Assembly: GCA_002344065.1 (NCBI GenBank)
Contig: DDTK01000012.1
Coordinates: 310,001-374,000, forward strand
Length of the DNA stretch: 64,000 bases
DNA from: Flammeovirgaceae bacterium UBA2366
GTDB taxonomy: Bacteria; Bacteroidota; Bacteroidia; Cytophagales; Cyclobacteriaceae
Direction of reading: 5' to 3'
Position 1 is the first letter of the stretch. The number at the start of each line of letters is the position of its first letter. The translations under genes were made by a program, and so were the position numbers. Under the pieces are notes generated by a model that worked only from the letters and a program-made list of their open reading frames with translations, was not told the origin of the DNA and ran no database searches. Positions 7,880 through 16,069 of this stretch are shown here, piece by piece.

Positions 7880-7969
7880 TCGTTTTTAGTTGTTAGTTGT
7901 TGGTTATTCTCAAATCATAACTCGAAAATCATAACTCGTAATTCGTACCTCGTAATTCGTACCTCGTAC
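7880..7969 (+). repeat. Tandem heptad-type repeat tract between the permease and cysC
   Basis: Contains GTTGTTAGTTGTTGG at the left and, from about 7905, repeated CATAACTCG and a doubled AATTCGTACCTCGT. It has the same style as the tracts flanking the four-helix-bundle cassette, but no ORF lies inside it. Confidence 0.7.
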
Positions 7970-9760
7970 TTATAACTGGTAGTACCAGGAAATAAATCCA
8001 ATGCAAATAACTGAATAAATCACCGTTAGCGGTGTTCCTACTTTTACAAAATCTTTAAAGGTATATCCACCCGGTCCGTATACCATCAGGTTGGTCTGGT
8101 AGCCGATGGGCGTCATAAAATCACCTGACGCAGCAAAGGCTATAGCCACAAAAAAAGGAGTGGACGGAAGTTCCAATTGTTGCGATAACGACATGGCGAT
8201 TGGGAACATGATCGATACCGCTGCCGGATTGGTTACCAGGGCAGTCAGAAATATGGTAACCAGAAACAGTGCACTTAAAACAGCTACCGGACCGATGGAT
8301 TGGCCGGTTTTGATAAGACCGGTGGCAATGAGCGCAGCGGTTCCGGATTTCTCCAGGGCAATACCAATGGCCAGCGAACACACCAGCACCATGAGTAAGT
8401 CAAAATCAAGTTGTCTTCTGATCTCTGTGATGTTCAAAATGCCCAGAAAGATTAAAGCAGTAATAATGATTAGAGTAGCCGTAAAGAGTGGAAGAATGCC
8501 CACTATGCCTGCCAACAATATCAAAAAGCTACCGGCACCCACCCAATATTTCCATGCCGGTTTTTTGTATTCAATCTTTTTAGGTAACGAGAAATAGAAC
8601 AATTCTTTTTCGTGTTTCGCGGGATTGATTTCATCCCCCGACAACAGTAAAAGAAAATCACCACCTGCCAATTGCATCTCCCCCACTTTTCCGGAGACCC
8701 GCTTTCCGTTTCGATGGATAGCAACAATGGATGCATTGTACTTCTTTCTGAAATCTGAATCTTTAATCCGCTTGCCGATTAAATCGGAACTGGCCGGAAT
8801 AACTGCCTCAATAAAATTGAATTGATTCTGTGTCTCCAGGCTTTCCTGCTTAGGAATACGGAGCCCGTTATCCTGATGAATTAAATTATAGATGGACTGC
8901 GTGTTACCCGAAAAGAATAAGGTGTCATCCGCTTCCAGCTTTTCTTCTGGTGATACCGGAGAGATTACCTCATCGTTACGAATAATTTCTACCAAAAATA
9001 AATCCTGAAGATTTCTAAGTCCGGCATCCTTTACAGTTTTTCCGATTAATGATGAGCCTTCAAAAATTTCTGTTTCAACTATGTATTCTTTCAGGTTTAA
9101 GCGTACATCCTCAATTTTATTCACGTTCTCAGGAAGCAACTTGTACCCGATAAAATAAATGTAAATCCATCCAGCTACCGTAACCAGCAAACCCAGAAAA
9201 AGAAAATCTTTAAAGCCAAGCAACGGCAAGTTATATTCCGACATTAATCCTACCAACACCAGGTTGGTGGACGTACCGATCACCGTTATCATACCACCGA
9301 GTATAGTAACATACGAAAGTGGTATCAGCAGTTTAGATGCCGGTGTGCCGGTTCGGTCGGCCCAATCCTTTACATAAGGAATAAGAAAAGCAACAATCGG
9401 TGTATTGTTTAATAGTGAAGAAATAGAAGATGACATTACCATCATCCGAAACAAAAATGCTTTCGGTTTTAAGGATGTATTGAACAGTCGCGTAAAAAAC
9501 TCTGCCCCAAAAACAGCACGGATCCCAGCCGTTACCAGTATCAATAAAAAAATGACGATGATCTGCTGATTGCTTAATCCCCTAAGGAGTTCTGTCGGGT
9601 TAATAACACCTGCAAGCAGCAACGCCAGCACGGCTACAAAAAAGGAAAGCGCAGGATTAAACCACTCGCGATAAAGTGAAATCACCAACAGGATGACAAT
9701 CCCTAAAACAAGGCCTTGAATAAGTGTGAAATCCACTAATTCGGTAGATTTTAAAGGCAA
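7970..9760 (-). CDS. SLC13/DASS-family sulfate permease with TrkA-C domains
   Basis: A 596-aa integral membrane transporter, probably Na-coupled sulfate uptake. Two blocks of hydrophobic helices (residues about 10-205 and 405-596) surround two cytosolic TrkA-C (RCK_C) domains: one near VETEIFEGSSLIGKTVKDAG, one near VIPASSDLIGKRIKDSDF. Transport signatures include SSLLNNTPIVAFLIPYV and, in the second half, LVTNPAAVSIMFPIA with GDFMTPIGYQTNLMVYGPGG. Its position first in the cysC-cysD-cysN-cysQ cluster supports sulfate as the substrate. A divalent anion such as a dicarboxylate is the alternative, less likely in this context. Confidence 0.88.
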   Translation of the reverse strand: MPLKSTELVDFTLIQGLVLGIVILLVISLYREWFNPALSFFVAVLALLLAGVINPTELLRGLSNQQIIVIFLLILVTAGIRAVFGAEFFTRLFNTSLKPKAFLFRMMVMSSSISSLLNNTPIVAFLIPYVKDWADRTGTPASKLLIPLSYVTILGGMITVIGTSTNLVLVGLMSEYNLPLLGFKDFLFLGLLVTVAGWIYIYFIGYKLLPENVNKIEDVRLNLKEYIVETEIFEGSSLIGKTVKDAGLRNLQDLFLVEIIRNDEVISPVSPEEKLEADDTLFFSGNTQSIYNLIHQDNGLRIPKQESLETQNQFNFIEAVIPASSDLIGKRIKDSDFRKKYNASIVAIHRNGKRVSGKVGEMQLAGGDFLLLLSGDEINPAKHEKELFYFSLPKKIEYKKPAWKYWVGAGSFLILLAGIVGILPLFTATLIIITALIFLGILNITEIRRQLDFDLLMVLVCSLAIGIALEKSGTAALIATGLIKTGQSIGPVAVLSALFLVTIFLTALVTNPAAVSIMFPIAMSLSQQLELPSTPFFVAIAFAASGDFMTPIGYQTNLMVYGPGGYTFKDFVKVGTPLTVIYSVICIGFISWYYQL

Positions 9761-9857
9761 ATATAGGAAAAAGACGCAAGTAGCAAGACGAATGATTCAA
9801 GAAAGGAAATGTAACCGGTGGCAAAAATCAATTAAACTATACGTGAGTATCCGCTTC

Positions 9858-9947
9858 ATCTCCTACACTCATACCTCCGTGGTTCGTGTCCTCACGAACC
9901 ACTTCATTATTCGCATTTTGGGTCTGTGGGACACAGACCGAGGAGAT
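9858..9947. repeat. Paired-hairpin palindromic element upstream of the permease
   Basis: Two perfect hairpins lie side by side: a 10-bp stem GTGGTTCGTG/CACGAACCAC with loop TCCT (9879-9902) and an 8-bp stem GGTCTGTG/CACAGACC with loop GGA (9921-9939). A 7-bp outer helix ATCTCCT (9858-9864) / AGGAGAT (9941-9947) encloses both. The two loops are complementary (TCC with GGA). The surrounding 9761-10098 gap has no other feature I recognise. It could be a REP-type mobile palindrome or a structured leader of the sulfate operon. Confidence 0.65.
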
Positions 9948-10098
9948 TTAATTTTTTATTATGGGACTTGAAATGTACTTGTAAACAAACTCATTAATGT
10001 AAGTATCAAAGTTTTATTCCAATGGATTGCGAAAATCACGAAAAGCTTTCTAAGTTGGAAAATTGTTATGTTTTACAACAAACTGACAATCTTAAAAC

Positions 10099-12558
10099 AT
10101 GATCACCATGAAAATAATCAAGCTCCTGATCAGCCTCTCTATTACAGTCTTACTTATTTGGGCCTTGGATAAAAGCTGGGTTGTGGGCGGCAGTCGCATC
10201 CCCCCGTTGGGAAAGTTTCTTGATCCATTTCATGGATTCTGGCAAAATATAGAAAGCAAAAACCACAAGCTGCCCGAAAAACTGGAAATACCAGGACTGA
10301 AAGAACCCGTCACCATTGTGTTTGACAGCATAATGATCCCTCATGTATTTGCTCAACACGATGAAGACCTGTACCTGGCACAAGGCTATGTAACCGCCCT
10401 TCACCGTCTGTGGCAAATGGAATTTCAAACCCATGCCGCAGCGGGAAGGATTTCAGAACTGATTGGTGCCGGAAAGGACGATGCTGTTTTGAATTACGAT
10501 CGGGGTCAACGCAGACTGGGAATGGTGTTTGCTGCTGAGAATGCCTTTAAGCGAATGGAGGGTGATCCGCTAGCCAACAGGGTGGCAAACAGGTATGCCG
10601 ATGGTATTAATGCTTATATCCAATCACTATCGTATAAAGACCTGCCATTGGAGTACAAGCTTATGGACTACGCTCCCGAAGAATGGACACCCTTAAAATC
10701 AGCCCTTCTCTTGCGCAGCATGGCACAAACCTTAAACATGGGCGACAAAGACATGCAAATGACCAATGCCTTAGCCTTGTTTGGAAAGGAGATGGTTGAT
10801 CTTCTCTATCCGGATTTAGAACCTATGGGTGACCCGATTGTGGACCGCACAGACCGGTGGGATTTTGAACCTGTAAAAACCGAAGATACTCCACCAGCAT
10901 TGCCTGCAGAATTGATTGCCATTAGCGGATTAACAACTCCCGATCCAACCATTGGAAGTAACAACTGGGCTGTGAGTGGTAGCAAAACAAAAACAGGCTC
11001 CCCTATTCTCTGCAACGATCCCCACCTCAACATTACCCTTCCTTCCATATGGTATGGCATTCAACTTCAATCCCCAACGGTTAACGTAATGGGAGTTTCC
11101 CTGCCGGGCGCACCAGGTGTAATCATCGGCTTCAACGATTCCATAGCCTGGGGAGTTACCAATGCACAACGCGATTTGGTGGATTGGTACAAAATCAAAT
11201 TTGAAAATGACCGAAAAGAAAAATATGAATTGGATGGTAGCTGGAAAGAATCACGAAAAGTTGTAGAGAAATTTTCCGTACGTGATCAGGTCACCCGATA
11301 TGATACTGTAATTTATACCCATTGGGGCCCTGTTCCGTATGATGAAAATTACCGTGCCGATAACAACCGCAAGCATTACGCTTTCCGATGGATTGCCCAT
11401 GATGAATCAGAAGAGCTGTTAACCTTCTACAAACTGAACCGGGCAAAAAATCATAATGACTATATGAAAGCTTTGGATCATTATTCCTCACCGGCACAAA
11501 ACTTTGTATTCGCATCCGTTACCGGAGATATTGCCATGCGTATTCAGGGAAAGTTTCCGGTGCGTAGAAAAGGGGAAGGCAAGTTTGTGTTAGACGGAAG
11601 CAAATCCTCAAGCGGGCCGCAAGCCTACATACCTTTTGATCAAAACGTAATGGATAAAAATCCTGAACGGGGTTTTGTTAGTTCAGCCAACCAATATCCT
11701 GCCGATGCCACGTATCCCTACTACGTTAATGCTGTTAGCTACGAAGCCTACCGAAATCGAAGGATAAATAACATCCTGAGGGAATCAAATTCAGTTACCG
11801 TCACCGATATGATGAACCTGCAAAACGATAATTACAGCATTAAAGCCGAAGAGGTTCTTCCCTTTTTATTGGATCGTTTGGATGTTACCGGATTTAATGA
11901 TGTTGAAAAATATAGCTATGAAACGCTAAAAGCCTGGGATTATGTTTATCATGCTGATTCAGAGAGCGCCTCCTACTTTGAAGCCTGGTGGACCAACCTT
12001 TTCCCGCTGATCTGGGATGAAATGCGCAATGATGAAGTATCACTCTCCTACCCAACCGCCTGGAACACCATTAACCTGATGAAGACAAAACCTGATTTAG
12101 AATTTTACGACATCAAAGAAACTCCGGAAAAGGAAACACTTACCAACTTAATCAGGGCATCCTTCTCAAAAGGCATAGCTGAAATAGAACAATGGAAAAA
12201 GGAAAAAGGAGTAACCGAAAAAGTTAACTGGGCTGATTTTAAAGACACATACATTGAACACCTTACCCGAACAGAAGCGCTTGGTTTTCATGTGCAGCAT
12301 GGCGGCCATGCCAATGCTGTTAATGCAGCCTCGCGCAAACATGGGCCATCGTGGCGTATGGTGGTCAGCGTAGAGAAAGACGGACCAAAAGCTTTTGCCA
12401 CTTATCCGGGCGGGCAGTCCGGTAATCCAGGCAGCCTTTACTACTCCAGCATGCTTGACCATTGGTCGAACGGTAAATATTTTAACCTGATTTTTTTACA
12501 AAAAGCTGAAGATGCCGGCAACAAAGCAAACTTCACTACCACCTTAAAGCCGAAATGA
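10099..12558 (+). CDS. Penicillin acylase family N-terminal nucleophile hydrolase
   Basis: A large periplasmic Ntn-hydrolase (819 aa) that would mature by autocleavage into alpha and beta chains. An N-terminal hydrophobic segment (LLISLSITVLLIWAL) serves as signal or anchor. The alpha-chain signature is IPHVFAQHDEDLYLAQGYV...LWQMEFQTHAAAGRISEL. The expected cleavage and nucleophile serine is in PTIGSNNWAVSGSKT near residue 283, followed by CNDPHLNITLPSIWY and GVIIGFNDSIAWGVTNA. Substrate is unknown: penicillin-type amides, acyl-homoserine lactones and other N-acyl compounds are all possible. A second ATG lies at 10108, which would remove three residues. It is followed 2 bp later by a small membrane-protein gene. 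Confidence 0.92.
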   Translation: MITMKIIKLLISLSITVLLIWALDKSWVVGGSRIPPLGKFLDPFHGFWQNIESKNHKLPEKLEIPGLKEPVTIVFDSIMIPHVFAQHDEDLYLAQGYVTALHRLWQMEFQTHAAAGRISELIGAGKDDAVLNYDRGQRRLGMVFAAENAFKRMEGDPLANRVANRYADGINAYIQSLSYKDLPLEYKLMDYAPEEWTPLKSALLLRSMAQTLNMGDKDMQMTNALALFGKEMVDLLYPDLEPMGDPIVDRTDRWDFEPVKTEDTPPALPAELIAISGLTTPDPTIGSNNWAVSGSKTKTGSPILCNDPHLNITLPSIWYGIQLQSPTVNVMGVSLPGAPGVIIGFNDSIAWGVTNAQRDLVDWYKIKFENDRKEKYELDGSWKESRKVVEKFSVRDQVTRYDTVIYTHWGPVPYDENYRADNNRKHYAFRWIAHDESEELLTFYKLNRAKNHNDYMKALDHYSSPAQNFVFASVTGDIAMRIQGKFPVRRKGEGKFVLDGSKSSSGPQAYIPFDQNVMDKNPERGFVSSANQYPADATYPYYVNAVSYEAYRNRRINNILRESNSVTVTDMMNLQNDNYSIKAEEVLPFLLDRLDVTGFNDVEKYSYETLKAWDYVYHADSESASYFEAWWTNLFPLIWDEMRNDEVSLSYPTAWNTINLMKTKPDLEFYDIKETPEKETLTNLIRASFSKGIAEIEQWKKEKGVTEKVNWADFKDTYIEHLTRTEALGFHVQHGGHANAVNAASRKHGPSWRMVVSVEKDGPKAFATYPGGQSGNPGSLYYSSMLDHWSNGKYFNLIFLQKAEDAGNKANFTTTLKPK

Positions 12559-12559
12559 G

Positions 12560-12892
12560 ATGAAATTCCTGATACAAGTTATTTTGATTATTGTGATCGC
12601 ATGGATTGCTGAATTGTTTTTTCCATGGTGGAGTGTGGCACCGGCAGCAGCTTTGGTTGGGTTTCTGTATAAATCCAAAGCAAACTTTCTGGCAGGATTT
12701 ATAGCTATAGCCCTGCTCTGGTTGATTATGGCGTTGGTTATCGACATGAATGCTGCAGTACCCTTAGCAGAAAAGATTGCCAAAATTTTATTGGTTAACA
12801 GCAAAGTATTACTCCTGTTAATAACAGCCACGCTTGGCGGATTAGTGGGTGGATTTGGGGCATTAACCGGATCGCTACTAAGGGGAAAATAG
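12560..12892 (+). CDS. Small membrane protein of unknown function
   Basis: A 110-aa protein with about four hydrophobic segments (residues 1-17, 24-38, 44-62, 78-105) and few charged residues. No family is recognised. It starts 2 bp after the acylase stop codon, so it is very likely cotranscribed with it, and a strong terminator follows. It may be an inner-membrane partner of the acylase, but nothing in the sequence proves that. Confidence 0.7.
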   Translation: MKFLIQVILIIVIAWIAELFFPWWSVAPAAALVGFLYKSKANFLAGFIAIALLWLIMALVIDMNAAVPLAEKIAKILLVNSKVLLLLITATLGGLVGGFGALTGSLLRGK

Positions 12893-12906
12893 TCTTAAAC
12901 TCTTAG

Positions 12907-12946
12907 AAAACAGACGAGCCATGCAAATGCATGGCTCGTCTGTTTT
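12907..12946. terminator. Bidirectional rho-independent terminator
   Basis: A perfect 19-bp inverted repeat with a 2-base centre: arms AAAACAGACGAGCCATGCA and its complement. It is A-rich on one side and T-rich on the other, so it can end transcription both from the acylase operon (+) and from the SWIB gene (-), which converge here. Confidence 0.92.
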
Positions 12947-12966
12947 ACTAGTAAAAGAAATTCAAA

Positions 12967-13398
12967 TTACTTCTTCACGTGGTTGTTAACCACCTTGGCC
13001 AGTTCAAACATAGAGATCTGATCTTTACCATCGAATACAACTTTGAGTTTGGCATCCGCATTGATCATACGCTTGTTCACTGAATCCTGAAGTCCGTTCG
13101 CTTTAATGTAATCCCAGATTTTCTTGATAATTTCTGTGCGGGCAGCCGGCTTGTTACCGATCACTGCAGCAAGCGCATCACTGGGCGCCAACGCAACCAT
13201 GAACGCTGCGTTAGGCTTTCTTGCCGATTTTTTAGGGGCTACTTTTTTAGGAGCAACTTTCTTGGGAGCCGCTTTCTTGGGGGCTACTTTTTTTGCAGCC
13301 TTTTTAGGAGCAGATTTTTTTACAGTCTTTTTAGCCGGGCTCTTGGCCGCTTTTTTTGAAGCTTTCTTAGCAGCTTTTTTTGTAGTCTTCTTTGCCAT
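12967..13398 (-). CDS. SWIB/MDM2-domain protein with histone H1-like tail
   Basis: A 143-aa chromatin-type protein. Residues 1-62 are a low-complexity Lys/Ala/Pro repeat (KKAAKK, PKKVAPKK units) like histone H1 or bacterial Hc tails. Residues about 63-143 form a SWIB domain: FMVALAPSDALAAVIG, EIIKKIWDYIKANGLQD, IVFDGK-like VVFDGKDQISMFELAKVVN. It probably binds and compacts DNA. Such SWIB proteins occur in Bacteroidota and Chlamydiae. It is a single gene, convergent with the acylase operon across a shared terminator. Confidence 0.92.
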   Translation of the reverse strand: MAKKTTKKAAKKASKKAAKSPAKKTVKKSAPKKAAKKVAPKKAAPKKVAPKKVAPKKSARKPNAAFMVALAPSDALAAVIGNKPAARTEIIKKIWDYIKANGLQDSVNKRMINADAKLKVVFDGKDQISMFELAKVVNNHVKK

Positions 13399-13520
13399 AA
13401 TTTGTTTATGTAATGTTAGGTTAAGTCTTCCGCAGGCTATTCATTTTGCCAATGGAAATCGGGTGCGAATATACCGATATGTTGATCATTACCATACGAA
13501 GAGATATTGATTTATAAAGC

Positions 13521-13535
13521 AAAACATAAAAGCCC
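13521..13535 (+). repeat. 15-bp direct repeat, copy 1 (left of fic)
   Basis: AAAACATAAAAGCCC, identical to 14937-14951. The two copies bracket the fic gene and its regulatory region, 1416 bp apart. The rest of the 13399-13740 gap holds a 7-bp hairpin CAGTTAC/GTAACTG (13558-13575) and the fic operator. Confidence 0.6.
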
Positions 13536-13668
13536 ACCAAGTGCAGAAGTAACATAACAGTTACTCAGGTAACTGTCAGGCACCACGTTGACATATATTA
13601 TACACAGTAACTCAGCTTCCTTTCGCGAATTACAAAATAGCAGTCATGCGGTGAATAACCCTTAATAT

Positions 13669-13737
13669 CCGCATTTTTTGCGGTAAATGTATAGGAAATG
13701 TGGTTAGTAAGGGCTTTATTTGCCGCATAATCTGCGG
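13669..13737 (+). promoter_or_regulatory. Two identical palindromic sites before fic
   Basis: Both sites have the form CCGCA-N5-TGCGG: 13669-13683 and 13723-13737, starting 54 bp apart; the second ends 3 bp before the fic ATG. A third half site, TGCGG, lies near 13647. This fits an operator pair read by the winged-helix C-terminal domain of the Fic protein (inference). Confidence 0.6.
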
Positions 13738-13740
13738 ATT

Positions 13741-14853
13741 ATGAGTCAATATATCTATCAACTAAAAGCCTGGCCTACCTTCATCTGGAAGGATGAAGAG
13801 CTCATATTGCCCCTATCTGAAGTCCGCCACAAGCAGGGAAGGCTTCTCGGAAAACTAGAGGGACTAGGTTTTCAACTTAGGGAAGAGGCTACACTGGAAA
13901 CTCTCACTCAGGATGTTATCAAATCAAGTGAGATCGAAGGTGAGAACCTACCCACCGACCAGGTCCGCTCCTCAATTGCCAGACGTCTCGGTATCGAAAT
14001 AGCAGGTGAGATCACTGTCAATCGAAATGTAGAAGGCGTAGTTGACATGATGTTGGATGCCACACAACAGTATGATCAACCTTTGACAGATGATCGACTT
14101 TTTGGATGGCAAGCTGCCCTGTTTCCAACAGGTCGTAGCGGGCTAAACAAAATACTCTTAGCCTCATGGCGCGATGATGCAAAAGGCCCTATGCATGTAG
14201 TATCAGGAGCGATAGGTAAGGAGCGCATTCATTACCAGGCTCCGGAGGCACCCCGACTTAAACGTGAGATGGAAAAATTCCTGAACTGGTTTAATGGACA
14301 AGCAAAGATAGATCCTGTACTCAAGGCCGCAGTAGCACACTTGTGGTTTGTAACCATCCACCCATTTGACGATGGAAATGGTCGCATTGCCCGTGCCATT
14401 GCTGATATGCAACTTGCCCGAGCTGATGGAAACCGGCAACGCTTCTACAGTATGTCAGCGCAAATCCAGCGGGAAAGAAATCAGTATTATGATATCCTGG
14501 AGAAAACACAAAAAGGTGATCTGGATATAACACAATGGTTATTATGGTTTCTTGATTGTCTGAATAGGGCGATTTCATTGTCTGAGCAAAACCTTTCAGG
14601 TGTTATTCACAAAGCCAGGTTTTGGGAAACTCAACAATCGGCTACCATCAATGAGCGGCAACGAAGTATGCTCAATAAACTTATGGATAGGTTTGAAGGA
14701 AAGCTTACTTCTTCCAAATGGGCAAAGATTACAAAGTGTTCACCAGACACGGCATTAAGAGATATTCAGGATTTGATAGAGAAAGGAATACTGGAAAAGG
14801 AAGAAGGAGGAGGAAGGAGTACAAGCTACCGGATCATAACCAGAGATATTTGA
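13741..14853 (+). CDS. Fic family protein with N-terminal inhibitory helix (class II)
   Basis: Probable AMP-transferase (AMPylator) of about 370 aa. Domain order: N-terminal DUF4172-like region with the inhibitory motif SSEIEG (residues about 60-65, matching S/TxxxEG/N), Fic core with the catalytic loop HPFDDGNGRIAR near 203-214 (matches HPFx(D/E)GNGRxxR), and a C-terminal winged-helix segment (GKLTSSKWAKITKCSPDTALRDIQDLIEKG). The start at 13741 is preferred over an in-frame TTG at 13720, because the latter lies inside a palindromic operator. Target protein unknown. The glutamate of the inhibitory motif predicts an auto-inhibited enzyme. Confidence 0.93.
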   Translation: MSQYIYQLKAWPTFIWKDEELILPLSEVRHKQGRLLGKLEGLGFQLREEATLETLTQDVIKSSEIEGENLPTDQVRSSIARRLGIEIAGEITVNRNVEGVVDMMLDATQQYDQPLTDDRLFGWQAALFPTGRSGLNKILLASWRDDAKGPMHVVSGAIGKERIHYQAPEAPRLKREMEKFLNWFNGQAKIDPVLKAAVAHLWFVTIHPFDDGNGRIARAIADMQLARADGNRQRFYSMSAQIQRERNQYYDILEKTQKGDLDITQWLLWFLDCLNRAISLSEQNLSGVIHKARFWETQQSATINERQRSMLNKLMDRFEGKLTSSKWAKITKCSPDTALRDIQDLIEKGILEKEEGGGRSTSYRIITRDI

Positions 14854-14936
14854 CTTGCACTTTAAATCGCATTTGCGTGTCTTGAGTAATGCTATCCAAG
14901 TGACTTGCTAAAAAAATGTAAACACAGTATTGTCCA

Positions 14937-14951
14937 AAAACATAAAAGCCC
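14937..14951 (+). repeat. 15-bp direct repeat, copy 2 (right of fic)
   Basis: AAAACATAAAAGCCC, identical to 13521-13535. It continues into a hairpin (14944-14969, stems AAAAGCC/GGCTTTT plus CACA/TGTG) whose minus-strand side is followed by a T-rich run, so it may act as a terminator. Confidence 0.6.
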
Positions 14952-15041
14952 CACAAATGTGAGGCTTTTGTCGCCCTCCCTGTACAATTCTCGAACTTAT
15001 TTTTAGATGACCTGAAAAGGCTGGCAAACCTAGCGGCTTAA
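14946..15041 (+). pseudogene. Startless 3' end of an unidentified ORF
   Basis: An open frame without a start codon ends with FSNLFLDDLKRLANLAA at a TAA (15039-15041), immediately before a strong terminator. It looks like the conserved tail of a longer gene whose body is missing. I do not recognise the parent family with confidence. Its position at the boundary of the mobilization module suggests a recombination scar. Confidence 0.3.
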
Positions 15042-15066
15042 AAACCGCCCGTTTGCTGGCCTTTTT
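15015..15066 (+). terminator. Rho-independent terminator before the mobilization genes
   Basis: Long hairpin: AAAAGGC, GCAAAC and GCGG on the left pair with CCGC, GTTTGC and GCCTTTT on the right, with one TG/TG internal mismatch, followed by T residues. It insulates the primase-like gene from upstream transcription. Confidence 0.7.
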
Positions 15067-15088
15067 GGCTTTTATCTGCTGAAAATTT

Positions 15089-16033
15089 ATGGAGGGCACA
15101 AGGAAATCAATTTGGGATGAGGTTAAGAGGATCGATCTGGTGGACTATTTGGACACGCTAGGGATTCGACCTCAAAAAATACGAAACAACGACTATTGGT
15201 ATCTCTCGCCTTTCCGCCAGGAGAAAACACCATCATTTAAGATCAATCGGAATCAAAATGTATGGTTTGATCACGGATCGGGTGAAGGCGGGACAATCAT
15301 TGACTTTGGAGCAAAGCTATTTCAGTGCACTTACCATGAGTTCATTGAAAAGTTAACAAAGGGTAATTTCCCAGACCTGCCTAAAGCCACGCCAAAACCA
15401 TCAGCGGATCGGCCGGAAGCAAACAAGCTAGAGATCATAAGGGTCTGCGAACTGTCCAACTCTGAGCTAGTCCGGTATTTAAAGGAAAGGGCTATCAACC
15501 CAGAGCTGGCCAAACGATACTGTCATGAAGTTGAATTCCGGATTGGAAGCCGCAGCTACATAGCCGTTGGATTTGTCAACCGCTCCGGTGGTTATGAACT
15601 CCGTAACAGCTGGTTCAAAGGCTCATCCTCACCGAAGGACATTTCTCTAATATCCACCGGCCAGGACAAAGTTAGTGTACTGGAAGGGTTCATTGATTTT
15701 TTATCGGCCTTGCAGATTGAAAACAGGACAATACGCCAGCTAACCCATCATTCCGATTTCCTTGTCCTTAACTCGTTGAGGATGGTAAACCGGGCATTGC
15801 CAATCATCCATCCTTACGGTCGGGTTAACCTATTCCTGGATAATGACCTTGCTGCCAATCACGTCAAGGACACTTTGAAGGCAAACGGCATCCTGTATCG
15901 GGACGCTTCGCCTCTATATGACAACTCCAAGGATTTGAACGAGCACCTGGTATCTACCAAAAGACTCGGACAATCCAAGGATGAAGAACAAACACTTCGA
16001 CCACATAGAAAATCAAGAGGAATGAGAATGTAG
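15089..16033 (+). CDS. Toprim/CHC2-like primase of a mobilizable element
   Basis: A 314-aa protein related to DnaG-type primases. The N-terminal CHC2-like region is recognisable from SPFRQEKTPSFKINRNQNVW and GSGEGGTIIDFGAKLF, but the zinc-binding Cys and His are not present: the segment before SPFRQEKTPSF reads NNDYWYL. The C-terminal Toprim domain shows KVSVLEGFIDFLSALQ (acidic E) and GRVNLFLDNDLAAN (DxD). This architecture is common in Bacteroidota mobilizable elements, where it probably primes transferred single-stranded DNA. It is followed by a ParA-like gene in the same direction. Confidence 0.87.
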   Translation: MEGTRKSIWDEVKRIDLVDYLDTLGIRPQKIRNNDYWYLSPFRQEKTPSFKINRNQNVWFDHGSGEGGTIIDFGAKLFQCTYHEFIEKLTKGNFPDLPKATPKPSADRPEANKLEIIRVCELSNSELVRYLKERAINPELAKRYCHEVEFRIGSRSYIAVGFVNRSGGYELRNSWFKGSSSPKDISLISTGQDKVSVLEGFIDFLSALQIENRTIRQLTHHSDFLVLNSLRMVNRALPIIHPYGRVNLFLDNDLAANHVKDTLKANGILYRDASPLYDNSKDLNEHLVSTKRLGQSKDEEQTLRPHRKSRGMRM

Positions 16034-16069
16034 AGTCAAGAATTTCAAATCACTAAAACAATATAGACC

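Noticed and set aside
9726..9971. Plus-strand 81-codon ORF over the paired hairpins
   Set aside because: Its codons translate the palindromic hairpins, it overlaps the permease start, and no homology is seen.
13124..13510. Plus-strand ORF rich in Ala and Phe repeats
   Set aside because: It is the antisense reading of the Lys/Ala repeat tail of the SWIB protein.
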